The notes under the pieces were generated by a model. The model ran no database searches. It had not been told where the DNA came from and saw nothing but the letters and a program-made list of their open reading frames with translations. Positions 28,378 through 35,459 of a stretch of 35,464 nucleotides of DNA are shown one piece after another. The position numbers and the translations under genes were made by a program. Source of the DNA: a virus. Position 1 is the stretch's first letter, and every line of letters starts with the position of its first letter. Location of the stretch: the IMG/VR virus record IMGVR_UViG_3300028595_000036, positions 1 through 35,464 of that record; one strand, given 5' to 3'.

Positions 28378-28522
28378 GATATACATAAGATGGGAAATAG
28401 ATTAAATATGTGTGATTGCAAATAAGAGAAGGAAAAATAGTAATGAAAGACATAAAGATATACATAAGTGGTAGAAGATATTAAATATATAGAGATGCAA
28501 ATAAGAGAAGGAAAAATAGTAA
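28378..28522. repeat. Imperfect tandem repeat, two 66-bp copies
   Basis: Copies at 28378-28443 and 28457-28522, sharing GATATACATAAG at the start and GCAAATAAGAGAAGGAAAA at the end. Almost all purine on the plus strand. Confidence 0.8.
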
Positions 28523-28670
28523 CCAACATGGATGGGAGTGGGTACCAGCACACCTCAACCGTTCCCTACCTTACTATACCCCCCTCAACCATTTACACTA
28601 TAACTAATGATAAGATAATAAACGACACGAAAAGCAATCAATAAAACTCTCTCATTTACTCATATTGTTT

Positions 28671-29070
28671 CACTATTGAACGTTTTCCTATACAATAGTG
28701 TCTAACTATCAAATCATGTCAAACAAGCTCATAGAGACAATATTTGATAAGTAGATGGTTTGTAATAGAACAATATAGGATCAAAACAATTTAAAATAAC
28801 ATTCTTTTATTCCCTAATCCTACACTATTAAACTATCAAATAGTACATTAAAAATAAACCTATTTACATCAATTTTAAAATTGCACTATGGAACAATCAC
28901 ACTCTAAATTATCTACAAGTACACTAGAGACCATTTCTAAAAAATGGCAAAATGTTATTTTATCAATTAATCACCTAAAAACAGGCTAGTTATTGACATT
29001 TTACGGCTTTTTTTCAATTCATACCTATACGATAGTAAATTTTTAATTATATGATATTGCACTATAAAAC
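28671..29070. repeat. Iteron-like CACTATNNAAC motifs
   Basis: Copies start at 28671 (CACTATTGAAC), 28823 (CACTATTAAAC), 28884 (CACTATGGAAC) and 29060 (CACTATAAAAC). The first faces an inverted CAATAGTG at 28693-28700. Confidence 0.55.
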
Positions 29071-29226
29071 AGTATGTTAGCTTTAGTTTATTATATAATC
29101 TTTGCTATAATTTTCCCTATATTCTGTTATACTGTTAAACCGTTGTAATACGGATAACCAGACAATCAGAAAGAATGATTAATCAATGGAATGGATTCTC
29201 ATATAATTTACTAGATATCTATTTCT

Positions 29227-29334
29227 TCATATATTGCCGTCATTGGATCTTTTTAGGGTAAAATGTGTTTGGATACCATAATAGGGTAAAAGATAGCGTG
29301 ACGGGACAATATGAGCAAATGACGGGATTTTAGG
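29227..29334. repeat. Dispersed ~109-bp repeat, copy 2
   Basis: Homologous to 18532-18640; shared blocks are GTGTTTGGATACCA, GGGTAAAAGAT, ACAATATGA and GGGATTTTAG. Confidence 0.75.
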
Positions 29335-29825
29335 GACTTATTTTATATGGTATTGTAAGAAAAACAGGGAAAAACAGAGAAAAACACCTTTTTTTGGTAT
29401 TGTTTCGTGGGGAATGTTTGCTTATTGGATATATTAGGGTGTTATTGGGTTGATTAGTGGATTAATGGGGTTTTAGTGCTATTTGTGTGGGAATGGTTGA
29501 TTTTATGATCTTTTAGGATAGTTTTTTAGTTATTAAGTGTCCTTTTTAGTTATTAAGGGAACCGTTTAGATAGTGAAGCTACATAAGCGGATAATTTACC
29601 ACGTAAGTATTGATAGCGTAACGATATACACTATTACTTCTCTCTATTTTACCGTTATTTCATCGGCTTTTTAATTTTTTAGCCTTTCCTTTTTTGCTCT
29701 TTATCTCTTAACATGGCATTTTTTACCGATTAATGGTATTTTTTACCATATCTTAATATTATTATACTATTTCATGATTTTAATTAATTTTTTTAATTAT
29801 TGTTTTGTTTTTTCTTAATATTCTT

Positions 29826-29955
29826 GTTTTATACTTTTAATTGCTTTGTTTTTAGTTTGATATCATACTATACTTATATTATATCAATTATAGTTTAATT
29901 CTTATTTTTTTATTATGTTTTTCTTATATTGTTTTATACTTTTAATTGATTTGTT
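29826..29955. repeat. Direct repeat TTTTATACTTTTAATTG
   Basis: Copies at about 29827-29850 and 29932-29955, each followed by (C/A)TTTGTT. Confidence 0.7.
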
Positions 29956-29970
29956 ATGTTTTAGGGAATA

Positions 29971-29998
29971 AAAAGCCGACTTTTTACAGCCGGTTTTT
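29971..29998. terminator. Bidirectional terminator at the left end of the right-hand gene cluster
   Basis: AAAAGCCGAC / GCCGGTTTTT stem (one mismatch) with an A/T-rich loop. There are T-runs in both directions. It would end the leftward transcript of the cluster. Confidence 0.75.
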
Positions 29999-30012
29999 AG
30001 AATAGTTATGGT

Positions 30013-30189
30013 TTAAACTATGTCATAATCAATATAATATAAAATGCACTTATCATTATTCTGTTTTTGATAGTCTTTCAATAGTTTGTTAGCAGTCTTT
30101 TTATTGATTATGTTTTTTTGTACTATTTCAAAGTGTCCACCGTCTGTATAATAAAATGTATCTTTTACGATTCTATAAATTTTTTTCAT
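30013..30189 (-). CDS. Small protein, unknown
   Basis: 58 residues; ATG at 30189 with AAAGG upstream, overlapping the stop of the preceding gene (ATGA). Basic and Lys/Tyr-rich (KKIYRIVKDTFYYTDGGHF, NNDKCILYYIDYD). It resembles small beta-hairpin proteins but no family is recognised. Last gene before the bidirectional terminator. Confidence 0.65.
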   Translation of the reverse strand: MKKIYRIVKDTFYYTDGGHFEIVQKNIINKKTANKLLKDYQKQNNDKCILYYIDYDIV

Positions 30190-30338
30190 TTTCCTTTTTC
30201 CCCTTTGGTTATGGTTGATATGATTAATAATATTGATGATACTACTAATCCCGTTAAATTTTCGGTTGATTGTTCAATTAATAACATCATACCGAAGCCT
30301 AGATTTGATATGGTTGATAAGTAGAATAAACTTTTCAT
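30186..30338 (-). CDS. Small membrane protein
   Basis: 50 residues; ATG at 30338 directly after the preceding stop (TAATATG). Two hydrophobic segments (LFYLSTISNLGFGMMLLI and LTGLVVSSILLIISTI) followed by a basic tail KGEKGK. The ribosome binding site is weak, so translation may be coupled. Function unknown. Confidence 0.6.
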   Translation of the reverse strand: MKSLFYLSTISNLGFGMMLLIEQSTENLTGLVVSSILLIISTITKGEKGK

Positions 30339-30339
30339 A

Positions 30340-30627
30340 TTAGTATTTCTTTTTTAGTTCATATGGAAATACTTTTTTGATTATTGTTTCTATATGATTA
30401 TCATTACAATCATATTTATTATATAATGAACAAATATAATCATTTCCCATAGTCCAACGGTACAAATCCCATAAAAATCTAATTTTAAGATTGTTTACTT
30501 GGTGACTATTAAAAAAATCACCTGTTTCATACCGATTAATTATATATTCAATTGTAATATCTTGCTCTTTTAGTTTTTTATTAAACTTTTCCCTTGCAAT
30601 GTCGATTTCTTTTTTGTCAATTTTCAT
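30340..30627 (-). CDS. Unknown charged protein
   Basis: 95 residues; ATG at 30627 with AAGGAG seven bases upstream. Helical, basic. Its C-terminal half (YDCNDNHIETIIKKVFPYEL) is similar to the end of the gene at 30643 (LGCNDDHLIVIMEKIEKEY), suggesting the two are paralogues. No family recognised. Confidence 0.65.
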   Translation of the reverse strand: MKIDKKEIDIAREKFNKKLKEQDITIEYIINRYETGDFFNSHQVNNLKIRFLWDLYRWTMGNDYICSLYNKYDCNDNHIETIIKKVFPYELKKKY

Positions 30628-30642
30628 CTTTTTCTCCTTTTA

Positions 30643-30867
30643 TTATACTATTATATAGTCCATCACCAGATTATATTCTTTTTCTATCTTTTCCATAATC
30701 ACTATTAAGTGGTCATCATTACAGCCTAGATTATTTATTATATAATCATAGACTTGTGATATACAATTATCTAATAGTTGAATTGTTGCTTTTTGTCCAA
30801 GTTTTATTCTTTCCTTGAATAGTTCCCTGATCATCGTTTCGGCTATCTTTGTTGCACTGGCTACCAT
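30643..30867 (-). CDS. Unknown helical protein, paralogue-like to its neighbour
   Basis: 74 residues from ATG at 30867, chosen for the AAGGAG ten bases upstream; a longer frame to 30927 would overlap the previous gene. Sequence MVASATKIAETMIRELFKERIKLGQK is helical. It shares the CNDxHxxxIxxK motif with the gene at 30340. No family recognised. Confidence 0.6.
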   Translation of the reverse strand: MVASATKIAETMIRELFKERIKLGQKATIQLLDNCISQVYDYIINNLGCNDDHLIVIMEKIEKEYNLVMDYIIV

Positions 30868-30889
30868 TTTAGTTATTCTCCTTTTTATT

Positions 30890-31078
30890 TTATAGAAATA
30901 TAATTCCATTGCTATTTTTTTCTTCACAAGCTTTCAATAGTAGCCTGTGAAACTTATTGTCTAAAGACTGTTTCTTTTCTAGTCTTTGTTTTGTGTAGTA
31001 ATACCCTTGCCTTGTATACTTTTCCCTTTCTTGTTGTGAAAGAGAATGTTGACTTGACATTGTTTTCTTAACTATCAT
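30890..31078 (-). CDS. Unknown basic protein
   Basis: 62 residues; ATG at 31078 overlaps the preceding stop (TAATG), with GAGG ten bases upstream. Rich in Gln, Lys and Arg (SQQEREKYTRQGYYYTKQRLEKKQS). Possibly nucleic-acid binding; no family recognised. Confidence 0.6.
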   Translation of the reverse strand: MIVKKTMSSQHSLSQQEREKYTRQGYYYTKQRLEKKQSLDNKFHRLLLKACEEKNSNGIIFL

Positions 31079-31338
31079 TATTCTTGTTCCTCTTTCAAAG
31101 TTTTAAGAATGTATCGTAATGAACTTTCCACGTTGTAGGACTGAAAAACAAAACCGCCGCCGAAACTCTTACCAGTATACTTTTTTAATCCCGCTTTTCT
31201 TGTAGCCTTGGTTGATACGTGGTCTTTTAGATCTAAGTCTAAAAAATGTATTAGATAACGTGGGTTCCCGTTAGAATCATTATCTATCCTGTATAGAGGA
31301 TAATTTACACCATTGATCTTTTCAATACACTTAGTCAT
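31078..31338 (-). CDS. Unknown small phage-type protein
   Basis: 86 residues; ATG at 31338 with TAGGAG eight bases upstream. Compact alpha/beta composition (YPLYRIDNDSNGNPRYLIHF, GGGFVFQSYNVESSLRYIL). I recall similar short proteins from phages but cannot name the family. First gene of the unit driven by the promoter at 31397-31425. Confidence 0.7.
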   Translation of the reverse strand: MTKCIEKINGVNYPLYRIDNDSNGNPRYLIHFLDLDLKDHVSTKATRKAGLKKYTGKSFGGGFVFQSYNVESSLRYILKTLKEEQE

Positions 31339-31396
31339 TTTTTTGCTCCTATACGATAGCCTATAAATTTTTTTGTGTCTCTGCTATCTGATAAAG

Positions 31397-31425
31397 ATAA
31401 TAACAGAGGCACAAAGAAAAATCAA
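31397..31425 (-). promoter_or_regulatory. Sigma-70-type promoter for the 31338-30013 gene run
   Basis: Minus strand TTGATT (31425-31420), 17 bp, TATTAT (31402-31397). Confidence 0.8.
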
Positions 31426-31634
31426 CCCCCCCTAGAAAAAAATATCACTTTTTTTAATTCCTTGTAGTATAAAGAATTATAGAAAGAACAAGAAAAAAAT
31501 AAAAAATATTTTTTATATGACATATCAATAATTGATAAAAATTAGCTTGTTTTTACTTTGTTTTGTCTATAGGGTGCAACTAAGAAAAAGCAAAAAAAGA
31601 AAAAAGGAGAATAATAAAAAAATCTATAAAATTA

Positions 31635-31767
31635 TTAAATTTAATCAATACAAGAACAATATCAAAAAAAGTATAAAAAATCTTAAATTTAATCAATACA
31701 TGAACAATAAGAGTAAAAAAATCACAAAGCCCAAAAAATGTTAAATTTAAACAACACAGGAACAATA
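31635..31767. repeat. Three 27-bp direct repeats
   Basis: Copies at 31635-31661, 31683-31709 and 31741-31767, each TTAAATTTAA followed by (T/A)CAA(T/C)ACA-N-GAACAATA. Spacing 48 and 58 bp. They lie in a ~400-bp AT-rich gap (31440-31830) without a gene. Confidence 0.8.
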
Positions 31768-31787
31768 AGGACTACAAAAAAATTATC

Positions 31788-31880
31788 CCTATACAAGACT
31801 AGCTCGCAATTTTTTTTGACATAATAAACCCCATGTCAACTATCAACATGGGGTCACTTAAATTTAAAATCGGCGTTTTT
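31788..31880. repeat. Long direct repeat, copy 1 (see 35331)
   Basis: CTATACAAGACTAG...GCAATTTTTTTTGA, a variable ~30-bp centre, then CACTTAAATTTAAAA...GTTTTTT. It matches 35331-35420. The centre here is the terminator hairpin at 31829. Confidence 0.82.
31829..31853 (-). terminator. Terminator after the gene at 31880
   Basis: CCCCATGT / ACATGGGG perfect stem; on the minus strand followed by TTTATTATG. Confidence 0.75.
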
Positions 31881-32134
31881 TACAAAGCTTTCTTAATTTT
31901 TTCAATTAAATTTTCTATTTCTTCCACTGTCATTGTTTCCATGTCAACCACTGATATGACAGCTTCATTAATATTATCAAATCCCATAGGATCAACGCCG
32001 TTGTCGGTAGTCACCCAAAAAGGGGAACTAGAAAAATCCATATTCTTTGAGGAATCCCCGTCATCCCAAGTCTTTTGATCTTCCTGGATATCTTCCCTAG
32101 TCTGAATAAATACACCATCAATAATTTTTTCCAT
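31880..32134 (-). CDS. Unknown acidic protein
   Basis: 84 residues; ATG at 32134 with TAGGAG nine bases upstream and its own promoter (32169-32197). Acidic and Asp-rich (TWDDGDSSKNMDFSSS); ends with a helical MTVEEIENLIEKIKKAL. No family recognised; acidic small right-hand proteins of phages are sometimes inhibitors of host enzymes, but nothing here shows that. Confidence 0.68.
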   Translation of the reverse strand: MEKIIDGVFIQTREDIQEDQKTWDDGDSSKNMDFSSSPFWVTTDNGVDPMGFDNINEAVISVVDMETMTVEEIENLIEKIKKAL

Positions 32135-32168
32135 TTTCTTAACTCCTATTATTTTTTAACCTTGAATC

Positions 32169-32197
32169 ATTTTACCATTTTGACTTAATATTGACAA
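32169..32197 (-). promoter_or_regulatory. Right-hand-cluster promoter 1
   Basis: Minus strand TTGTCA (32197-32192), 17 bp, TAAAAT (32174-32169). The ~70-bp promoter plus leader is nearly identical to that at 32608-32636. Confidence 0.85.
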
Positions 32198-32303
32198 GGT
32201 GATTATCCAAAAACAATGATTTTTTCTAAAAAATGAAATAATCCAGAAAATTCAAGAACCCCAGATATAGTTATATGAAAAACTATTTCTTTAGCAAGCT
32301 TTT

Positions 32304-32573
32304 TCATTTTTTCACCGTCCTATATACGTTTATACCATAGTATTCATTACAAATTAGTTGTTCAATGCACTTATCATACAATTCCGTAGCATTGACAAAA
32401 TCCCATTTTGTTGACTTGTTGTATTCTTTGGACTCTTCAACAAAAAAGATATAGTCTTTAGTATCCCAATCCATAGACCAACCTTCCACTCGTAAACCTT
32501 TCTTAGTAGTTGATATATCTACCGTCCCTTGTCTTCCATCAATACTTAATGAACCGCCACAAAATAAAATCAT
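32304..32573 (-). CDS. Unknown protein
   Basis: 89 residues; ATG at 32573 with TAGGAG nine bases upstream. Beta-rich N-terminus (MILFCGGSLSIDGRQGTVDIS) and polar C-terminus with a YDKCIEQLICNEYYG segment. No family recognised. Single-gene unit; the 100-bp gap after it contains no gene. Confidence 0.65.
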   Translation of the reverse strand: MILFCGGSLSIDGRQGTVDISTTKKGLRVEGWSMDWDTKDYIFFVEESKEYNKSTKWDFVNATELYDKCIEQLICNEYYGINVYRTVKK

Positions 32574-32607
32574 TTTCTTAACTCCTATTATTTTTTAACC
32601 TTGAATC

Positions 32608-32636
32608 ATTTTACCATTTTGACTTAATACTGTCAA
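32608..32636 (-). promoter_or_regulatory. Right-hand-cluster promoter 2
   Basis: Minus strand TTGACA (32636-32631), 17 bp, TAAAAT (32613-32608). Confidence 0.88.
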
Positions 32637-32652
32637 GGTGATTATATAAAAA

Positions 32653-32922
32653 CTAGAAAAAAGCTCTCATATTATCAGCCCAGGCTTCAATCTCTTCATT
32701 TGTCAACGATTTAACGCCGTCATTAAAAAAGCTGTATCCCATATTTAACAATGCAATTGTTTTTTTATTGGATATCTTTCGCAAGGAGACAATTGATTTT
32801 TTCAAATAATCAATGTCATCCTGGATCTTTCCATTTTTGACTTTCTCCAATCGGGTTTCTAATTCACCAATTTTCCGATTAATCACTTGTTTATGGTTTA
32901 ATAGTGTATCTTTTCGGCTCAT
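32653..32922 (-). CDS. Unknown helical protein
   Basis: 89 residues; ATG at 32922 overlaps the preceding stop (ATGA). Coiled-coil-like N-terminal half (HKQVINRKIGELETRLEKVK), then a short helical domain. No family recognised. Coupled to the DUF8033-like gene. Confidence 0.65.
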   Translation of the reverse strand: MSRKDTLLNHKQVINRKIGELETRLEKVKNGKIQDDIDYLKKSIVSLRKISNKKTIALLNMGYSFFNDGVKSLTNEEIEAWADNMRAFF

Positions 32923-33194
32923 ACTTTACCGCCGTTAAGGTTAACAAGTGTATATTCTCCTGAATCAATTTTTTTCTTTGTATCTTTTGTTGTCTCACCT
33001 AAAAATATATTTCGATATTTTGATGTAGTTTTTGAATAATCCCAATAATGGTTATCAAGGAAAACTTTTCCGTTATGATCAATCTTTGCTATTACTGAAT
33101 CATAGCTTTGAAAGTATCTCCCGTCATTACTTTCTACTATAAATTGATTAGGAACCTCTCTTCCTGAATTGCTTGCCATGTTTCTTACTCTCAT
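32919..33194 (-). CDS. DUF8033-like phage protein
   Basis: 91 residues; ATG at 33194 with GGAG eight bases upstream. The segment YFQSYDSVIAKIDHNGKVFL followed by WDYSKTTSKYRNIFLGET has the F-x-S-Y-x-S-x-I-A ... W-D-Y-S-x-T-T-x-K-Y-R pattern of a widespread small phage protein family of unknown function. The family name is from memory. The promoter at 33231-33259 drives this gene and the next. Confidence 0.72.
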   Translation of the reverse strand: MRVRNMASNSGREVPNQFIVESNDGRYFQSYDSVIAKIDHNGKVFLDNHYWDYSKTTSKYRNIFLGETTKDTKKKIDSGEYTLVNLNGGKV

Positions 33195-33230
33195 TTTTTT
33201 AACTCCTTTTGTTTTCTTAATTTATGGTTT

Positions 33231-33263
33231 ATTTTATCAATTCCCCTTGAAAGGGTCAAGGGG
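33231..33263 (-). promoter_or_regulatory. Right-hand-cluster promoter 3 with a palindromic operator over the -35
   Basis: Minus strand TTGACC (33259-33254), 17 bp, TAAAAT (33236-33231). CCCCTTGA-N5-TCAAGGGG (33243-33263) covers the -35 and part of the spacer. Confidence 0.85.
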
Positions 33264-33276
33264 ATTCTAAAAAAAT

Positions 33277-34287
33277 CTAACTCATTGGCATAATAACAAT
33301 TTTATCTTTGGTATCATTAAAAACAATGGCTTGATTATTATAGTTATGATTCACTTGAATATATTTACCAAGTGTATTAATCATATCAACGATATAATTA
33401 GAATTCAAATAAAAACCCTCATCACTGTCAATAAAAGTTCTCTTGTTTACTGTGTAGTATTCATTATCACCAGAAACACAGGCTATTTTATTCTTATTGA
33501 ATAAAGTTTTATATGCAGCATCCCTCTCCGCCTTCTGAATCTTGACGACTTCTTTTATTTCTTGTAAAAATGAATTGTCACTGAATACCGTTGTATACTG
33601 AAATATTTCGGGGATGACTCTTTTATAGTTAGGAAAATTCCCCTCTATATGATTGACCATAATTGTAATACCATCTTTTTCAAAAAATACCTTTTCTTTC
33701 GTATAATAAAAAGCGTCAATACTTTTCCATTCTTTGAACACTGAAACAGTAAAAGAGAATTGTTTTTCTTCATTTCGTTCATTGATAAACAATCTTTTTC
33801 CGTCCGTTGCTACAATGTCCCCATTTTCAGCAAAATGTACGCCAGTAATGAAATATCTTGTCTCATCGTTTGACGTGTAATCTATTGCTCTAAGATATGT
33901 TTCGTATTCATCAATGAATACATGAATTTTAGATTCATTTTCAGGGAGATTTATCTCAGGATATTTATTGGCATCAAGGGACGATACCATTTTCTTTTCT
34001 TTGTTCTCATTAATAAGATATACCGAATCATTCTTGACAGTCAAAAAAAGATTATTATTGTTTTTCCATAAATTCAGCATCTTATACAATCCTTCAATAC
34101 TTACAAGAAAGTTATCACCATAACTATCTACATCAAGATACCCTGATTTTTCAAGATTAGTAAAATACAGTGTGCCATTAACATGGGCTAACATGGATAA
34201 TATAGAACCATCTTTGACCCTTTTCTCCTTTCTAGTCTTTTCAGCCAATCTCACAAGCTCCCTCACTCTCTCATCAATCTTAATCAT
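33277..34287 (-). CDS. DnaN-like sliding clamp
   Basis: 336 residues; ATG at 34287 with AAGGAG eight bases upstream. Clamp features: ETRYFITGVHFAENGDIVATDG-K-RLF (middle domain, like the 'GV-x-ATDGHRL' signature of bacterial beta clamps), EGNFPNYKRVIPE, and the C-terminal strand IVIMPM. Bacterial DnaN is about 370 residues, so this copy is slightly short, mainly in the first domain. The ring tethers DNA polymerase to DNA; a phage copy may serve phage replication or compete with host factors for clamp binding. It has its own promoter (34324-34352). Confidence 0.82.
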   Translation of the reverse strand: MIKIDERVRELVRLAEKTRKEKRVKDGSILSMLAHVNGTLYFTNLEKSGYLDVDSYGDNFLVSIEGLYKMLNLWKNNNNLFLTVKNDSVYLINENKEKKMVSSLDANKYPEINLPENESKIHVFIDEYETYLRAIDYTSNDETRYFITGVHFAENGDIVATDGKRLFINERNEEKQFSFTVSVFKEWKSIDAFYYTKEKVFFEKDGITIMVNHIEGNFPNYKRVIPEIFQYTTVFSDNSFLQEIKEVVKIQKAERDAAYKTLFNKNKIACVSGDNEYYTVNKRTFIDSDEGFYLNSNYIVDMINTLGKYIQVNHNYNNQAIVFNDTKDKIVIMPMS

Positions 34288-34323
34288 TTTCTTTGTTCTC
34301 CTTGTCTTTCTTAATGTTAAGTC

Positions 34324-34352
34324 ATTTTATCAATTCCCCTTGAAAGGGTCAA
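34324..34352 (-). promoter_or_regulatory. Right-hand-cluster promoter 4 (clamp gene)
   Basis: Minus strand TTGACC (34352-34347), 17 bp, TAAAAT (34329-34324). It is almost the same as promoter 3; the palindrome over the -35 is imperfect here. Confidence 0.86.
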
Positions 34353-34368
34353 GTGGATTCTAAAAAAA

Positions 34369-34794
34369 TTATTCTTTTTCTTCTAATAATTCCTCAAGCT
34401 CCTCTCTTAACTCTTCTAACTCTTCGTCTAGCTCTTCTGTCTCTTCTTGCAATGCCTCCAGGTCATTTTCTAAATTTTCCTTATCAAGAATTAACTCTTG
34501 ATAGTCTTCACTTTCCTCAATATCTATGGAATCCATGTAATCATTTAGACCGCAACGATATGCAATAGGATCCACCCGTTTTAATGTCAATGAAGCATCA
34601 TAGCGACCCATAAAATCATCATAGCACTCATCTAACATATCATCATATTGGTCTATGTAGTCGTCGGGATCAAGTTCAAAGCGATCAATAGAATTTTCAA
34701 CGGCTTTTATTTGTCCTCTTATGACTTCTGTACTCTTTTCAATCTCTTCCTTTCTAATCTCGATCTTTTCAATTTGACTCTTAATCTTTTCCAT
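34369..34794 (-). CDS. Acidic coiled-coil phage protein
   Basis: 141 residues; ATG at 34794, AAGGAG upstream in a leader shared with the clamp gene. N-terminal coiled coil (IEKIEIRKEEIEKSTEVIRGQ), a central conserved block (LDPDDYIDQYDDMLDE..., DPIAYRCGLNDYMDS) that I recall from many phages, and a long Glu/Leu C-terminal coiled coil. Function unknown. Confidence 0.78.
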   Translation of the reverse strand: MEKIKSQIEKIEIRKEEIEKSTEVIRGQIKAVENSIDRFELDPDDYIDQYDDMLDECYDDFMGRYDASLTLKRVDPIAYRCGLNDYMDSIDIEESEDYQELILDKENLENDLEALQEETEELDEELEELREELEELLEEKE

Positions 34795-34830
34795 TTTCTT
34801 TGTTCTCCTTGTCTTTCTTAATGTTGAGTC

Positions 34831-34859
34831 ATTTTATCATTTTGTCCTGGTACCGTCAA
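34831..34859 (-). promoter_or_regulatory. Right-hand-cluster promoter 5
   Basis: Minus strand TTGACG (34859-34854), 17 bp, TAAAAT (34836-34831). Confidence 0.87.
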
Positions 34860-34946
34860 GGGGGTTCTATAAAAAAATAATAAAAAAATTGTCACCTTAT
34901 ATATAGGGGAAAAGAAAAAATATTTTCAAAAAAGTTTAAAATCTAC

Positions 34947-34975
34947 TTGATCAAAAAAATCTAAAATGGTATAAT
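34947..34975 (+). promoter_or_regulatory. Sigma-70-type promoter for a small RNA
   Basis: TTGATC (34947-34952), 17 bp, TATAAT (34970-34975), start expected near 34982. Confidence 0.85.
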
Positions 34976-34981
34976 GATTTT

Positions 34982-35052
34982 AACGATAAGGGTTCTGATA
35001 GTAGCAACCTCCCCTTTCTGATCGGGTAAGAAGAGGGAGAACCGTTTTCTTA
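34982..35052 (+). ncRNA. Candidate ~70-nt structured small RNA
   Basis: Follows a consensus promoter. GGTTCT (34991-34996) pairs with AGAACC (35038-35043), enclosing a CCCTTT / AAGAGGG-type inner stem. GTTTTCTT after the hairpin could terminate. No ORF follows within 400 bp. Class unknown. Confidence 0.6.
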
Positions 35053-35330
35053 AAATAACGATTGTTTACATTACAAACAAATAAAAAATTTTATTCTTTT
35101 TTTAAAATCTCCTTGACATTTTTTAAAATTTATGGATGTATGCAATCAAGAAAAAAATTATTCAGAGGGGTTGACAAAAAATAAATTTTATGAGTCATTC
35201 TACATTCCCAATATCCTATATAGTATTTACTCTATATTGCTATCATTCTATATAGTATTTGATCTATACAATATCAATCATACATATAATTTCTAATATA
35301 TAGGAAAAGGACAAACTCTTTTTTTGGCTC
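35053..35330. other. AT-rich gap with a 32-bp tandem repeat
   Basis: No gene seen. Two copies of CTATATAGTATTT(A/G)(C/A)TCTATA at 35216-35247 and 35248-35279. TTGACA occurs at 35113 and near 35171 without a good -10. Confidence 0.6.
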
Positions 35331-35420
35331 TATACAAGACTAGGTGGCAATTTTTTTTGAGTAGTAAATATCTACAGTATATAAAAATAGAGACCACTTA
35401 AATTTAAAAACGCTGTTTTT
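35331..35420. repeat. Long direct repeat, copy 2
   Basis: Same conserved flanks as 31788-31880 with a different centre (weak TCTA/TAGA hairpin). The two copies bracket the right-hand promoter cluster 31880-35330. Confidence 0.82.
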
Positions 35421-35430
35421 TGAAAATGGT

Positions 35431-35459
35431 ATTGACAAGATTTTAAAAATTTGATATAA
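35431..35459 (+). promoter_or_regulatory. Sigma-70-type promoter at the window end
   Basis: TTGACA, 17 bp, TATAAG, pointing out of the window to the right. Confidence 0.78.

Larger units (their letters stand above)
28060..29968. other. ~1.9-kb non-coding, repeat-rich region (possible replication origin or control region)
   Basis: No plausible gene on either strand. It contains a purine-rich stretch with a tandem repeat (28378-28522) and spaced CACTATNNAAC motifs (28671-29070). It also has a copy of the 109-bp dispersed repeat (29227-29334), a GT-rich stretch (29390-29520), and short direct repeats near 29525-29557, 29713-29746 and 29826-29955. It separates the rightward middle genes from the leftward right-hand cluster. 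Confidence 0.6.

Noticed and set aside
28133-28553. Two overlapping minus-strand hydrophobic ORFs
   Set aside because: They arise from the purine-rich tandem repeat and the dispersed repeat; no ribosome binding site, and a similar frame appears at 26783-26998 over another repeat copy.
31532-31744. Lysine/asparagine-rich plus-strand ORF
   Set aside because: Low complexity from the AT-rich 27-bp repeats; no supporting ribosome binding site.
31635-31767. Three spaced repeats as a CRISPR array
   Set aside because: Only three AT-rich, imperfect copies with unequal spacing and no Cas genes; better described as iteron-like direct repeats.
31860-31890. Sigma-28-like GCCGAT near 31870 on the minus strand
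   Set aside because: The -10-like part is present but there is no TAAAG at the right distance and it would lie at a gene end.
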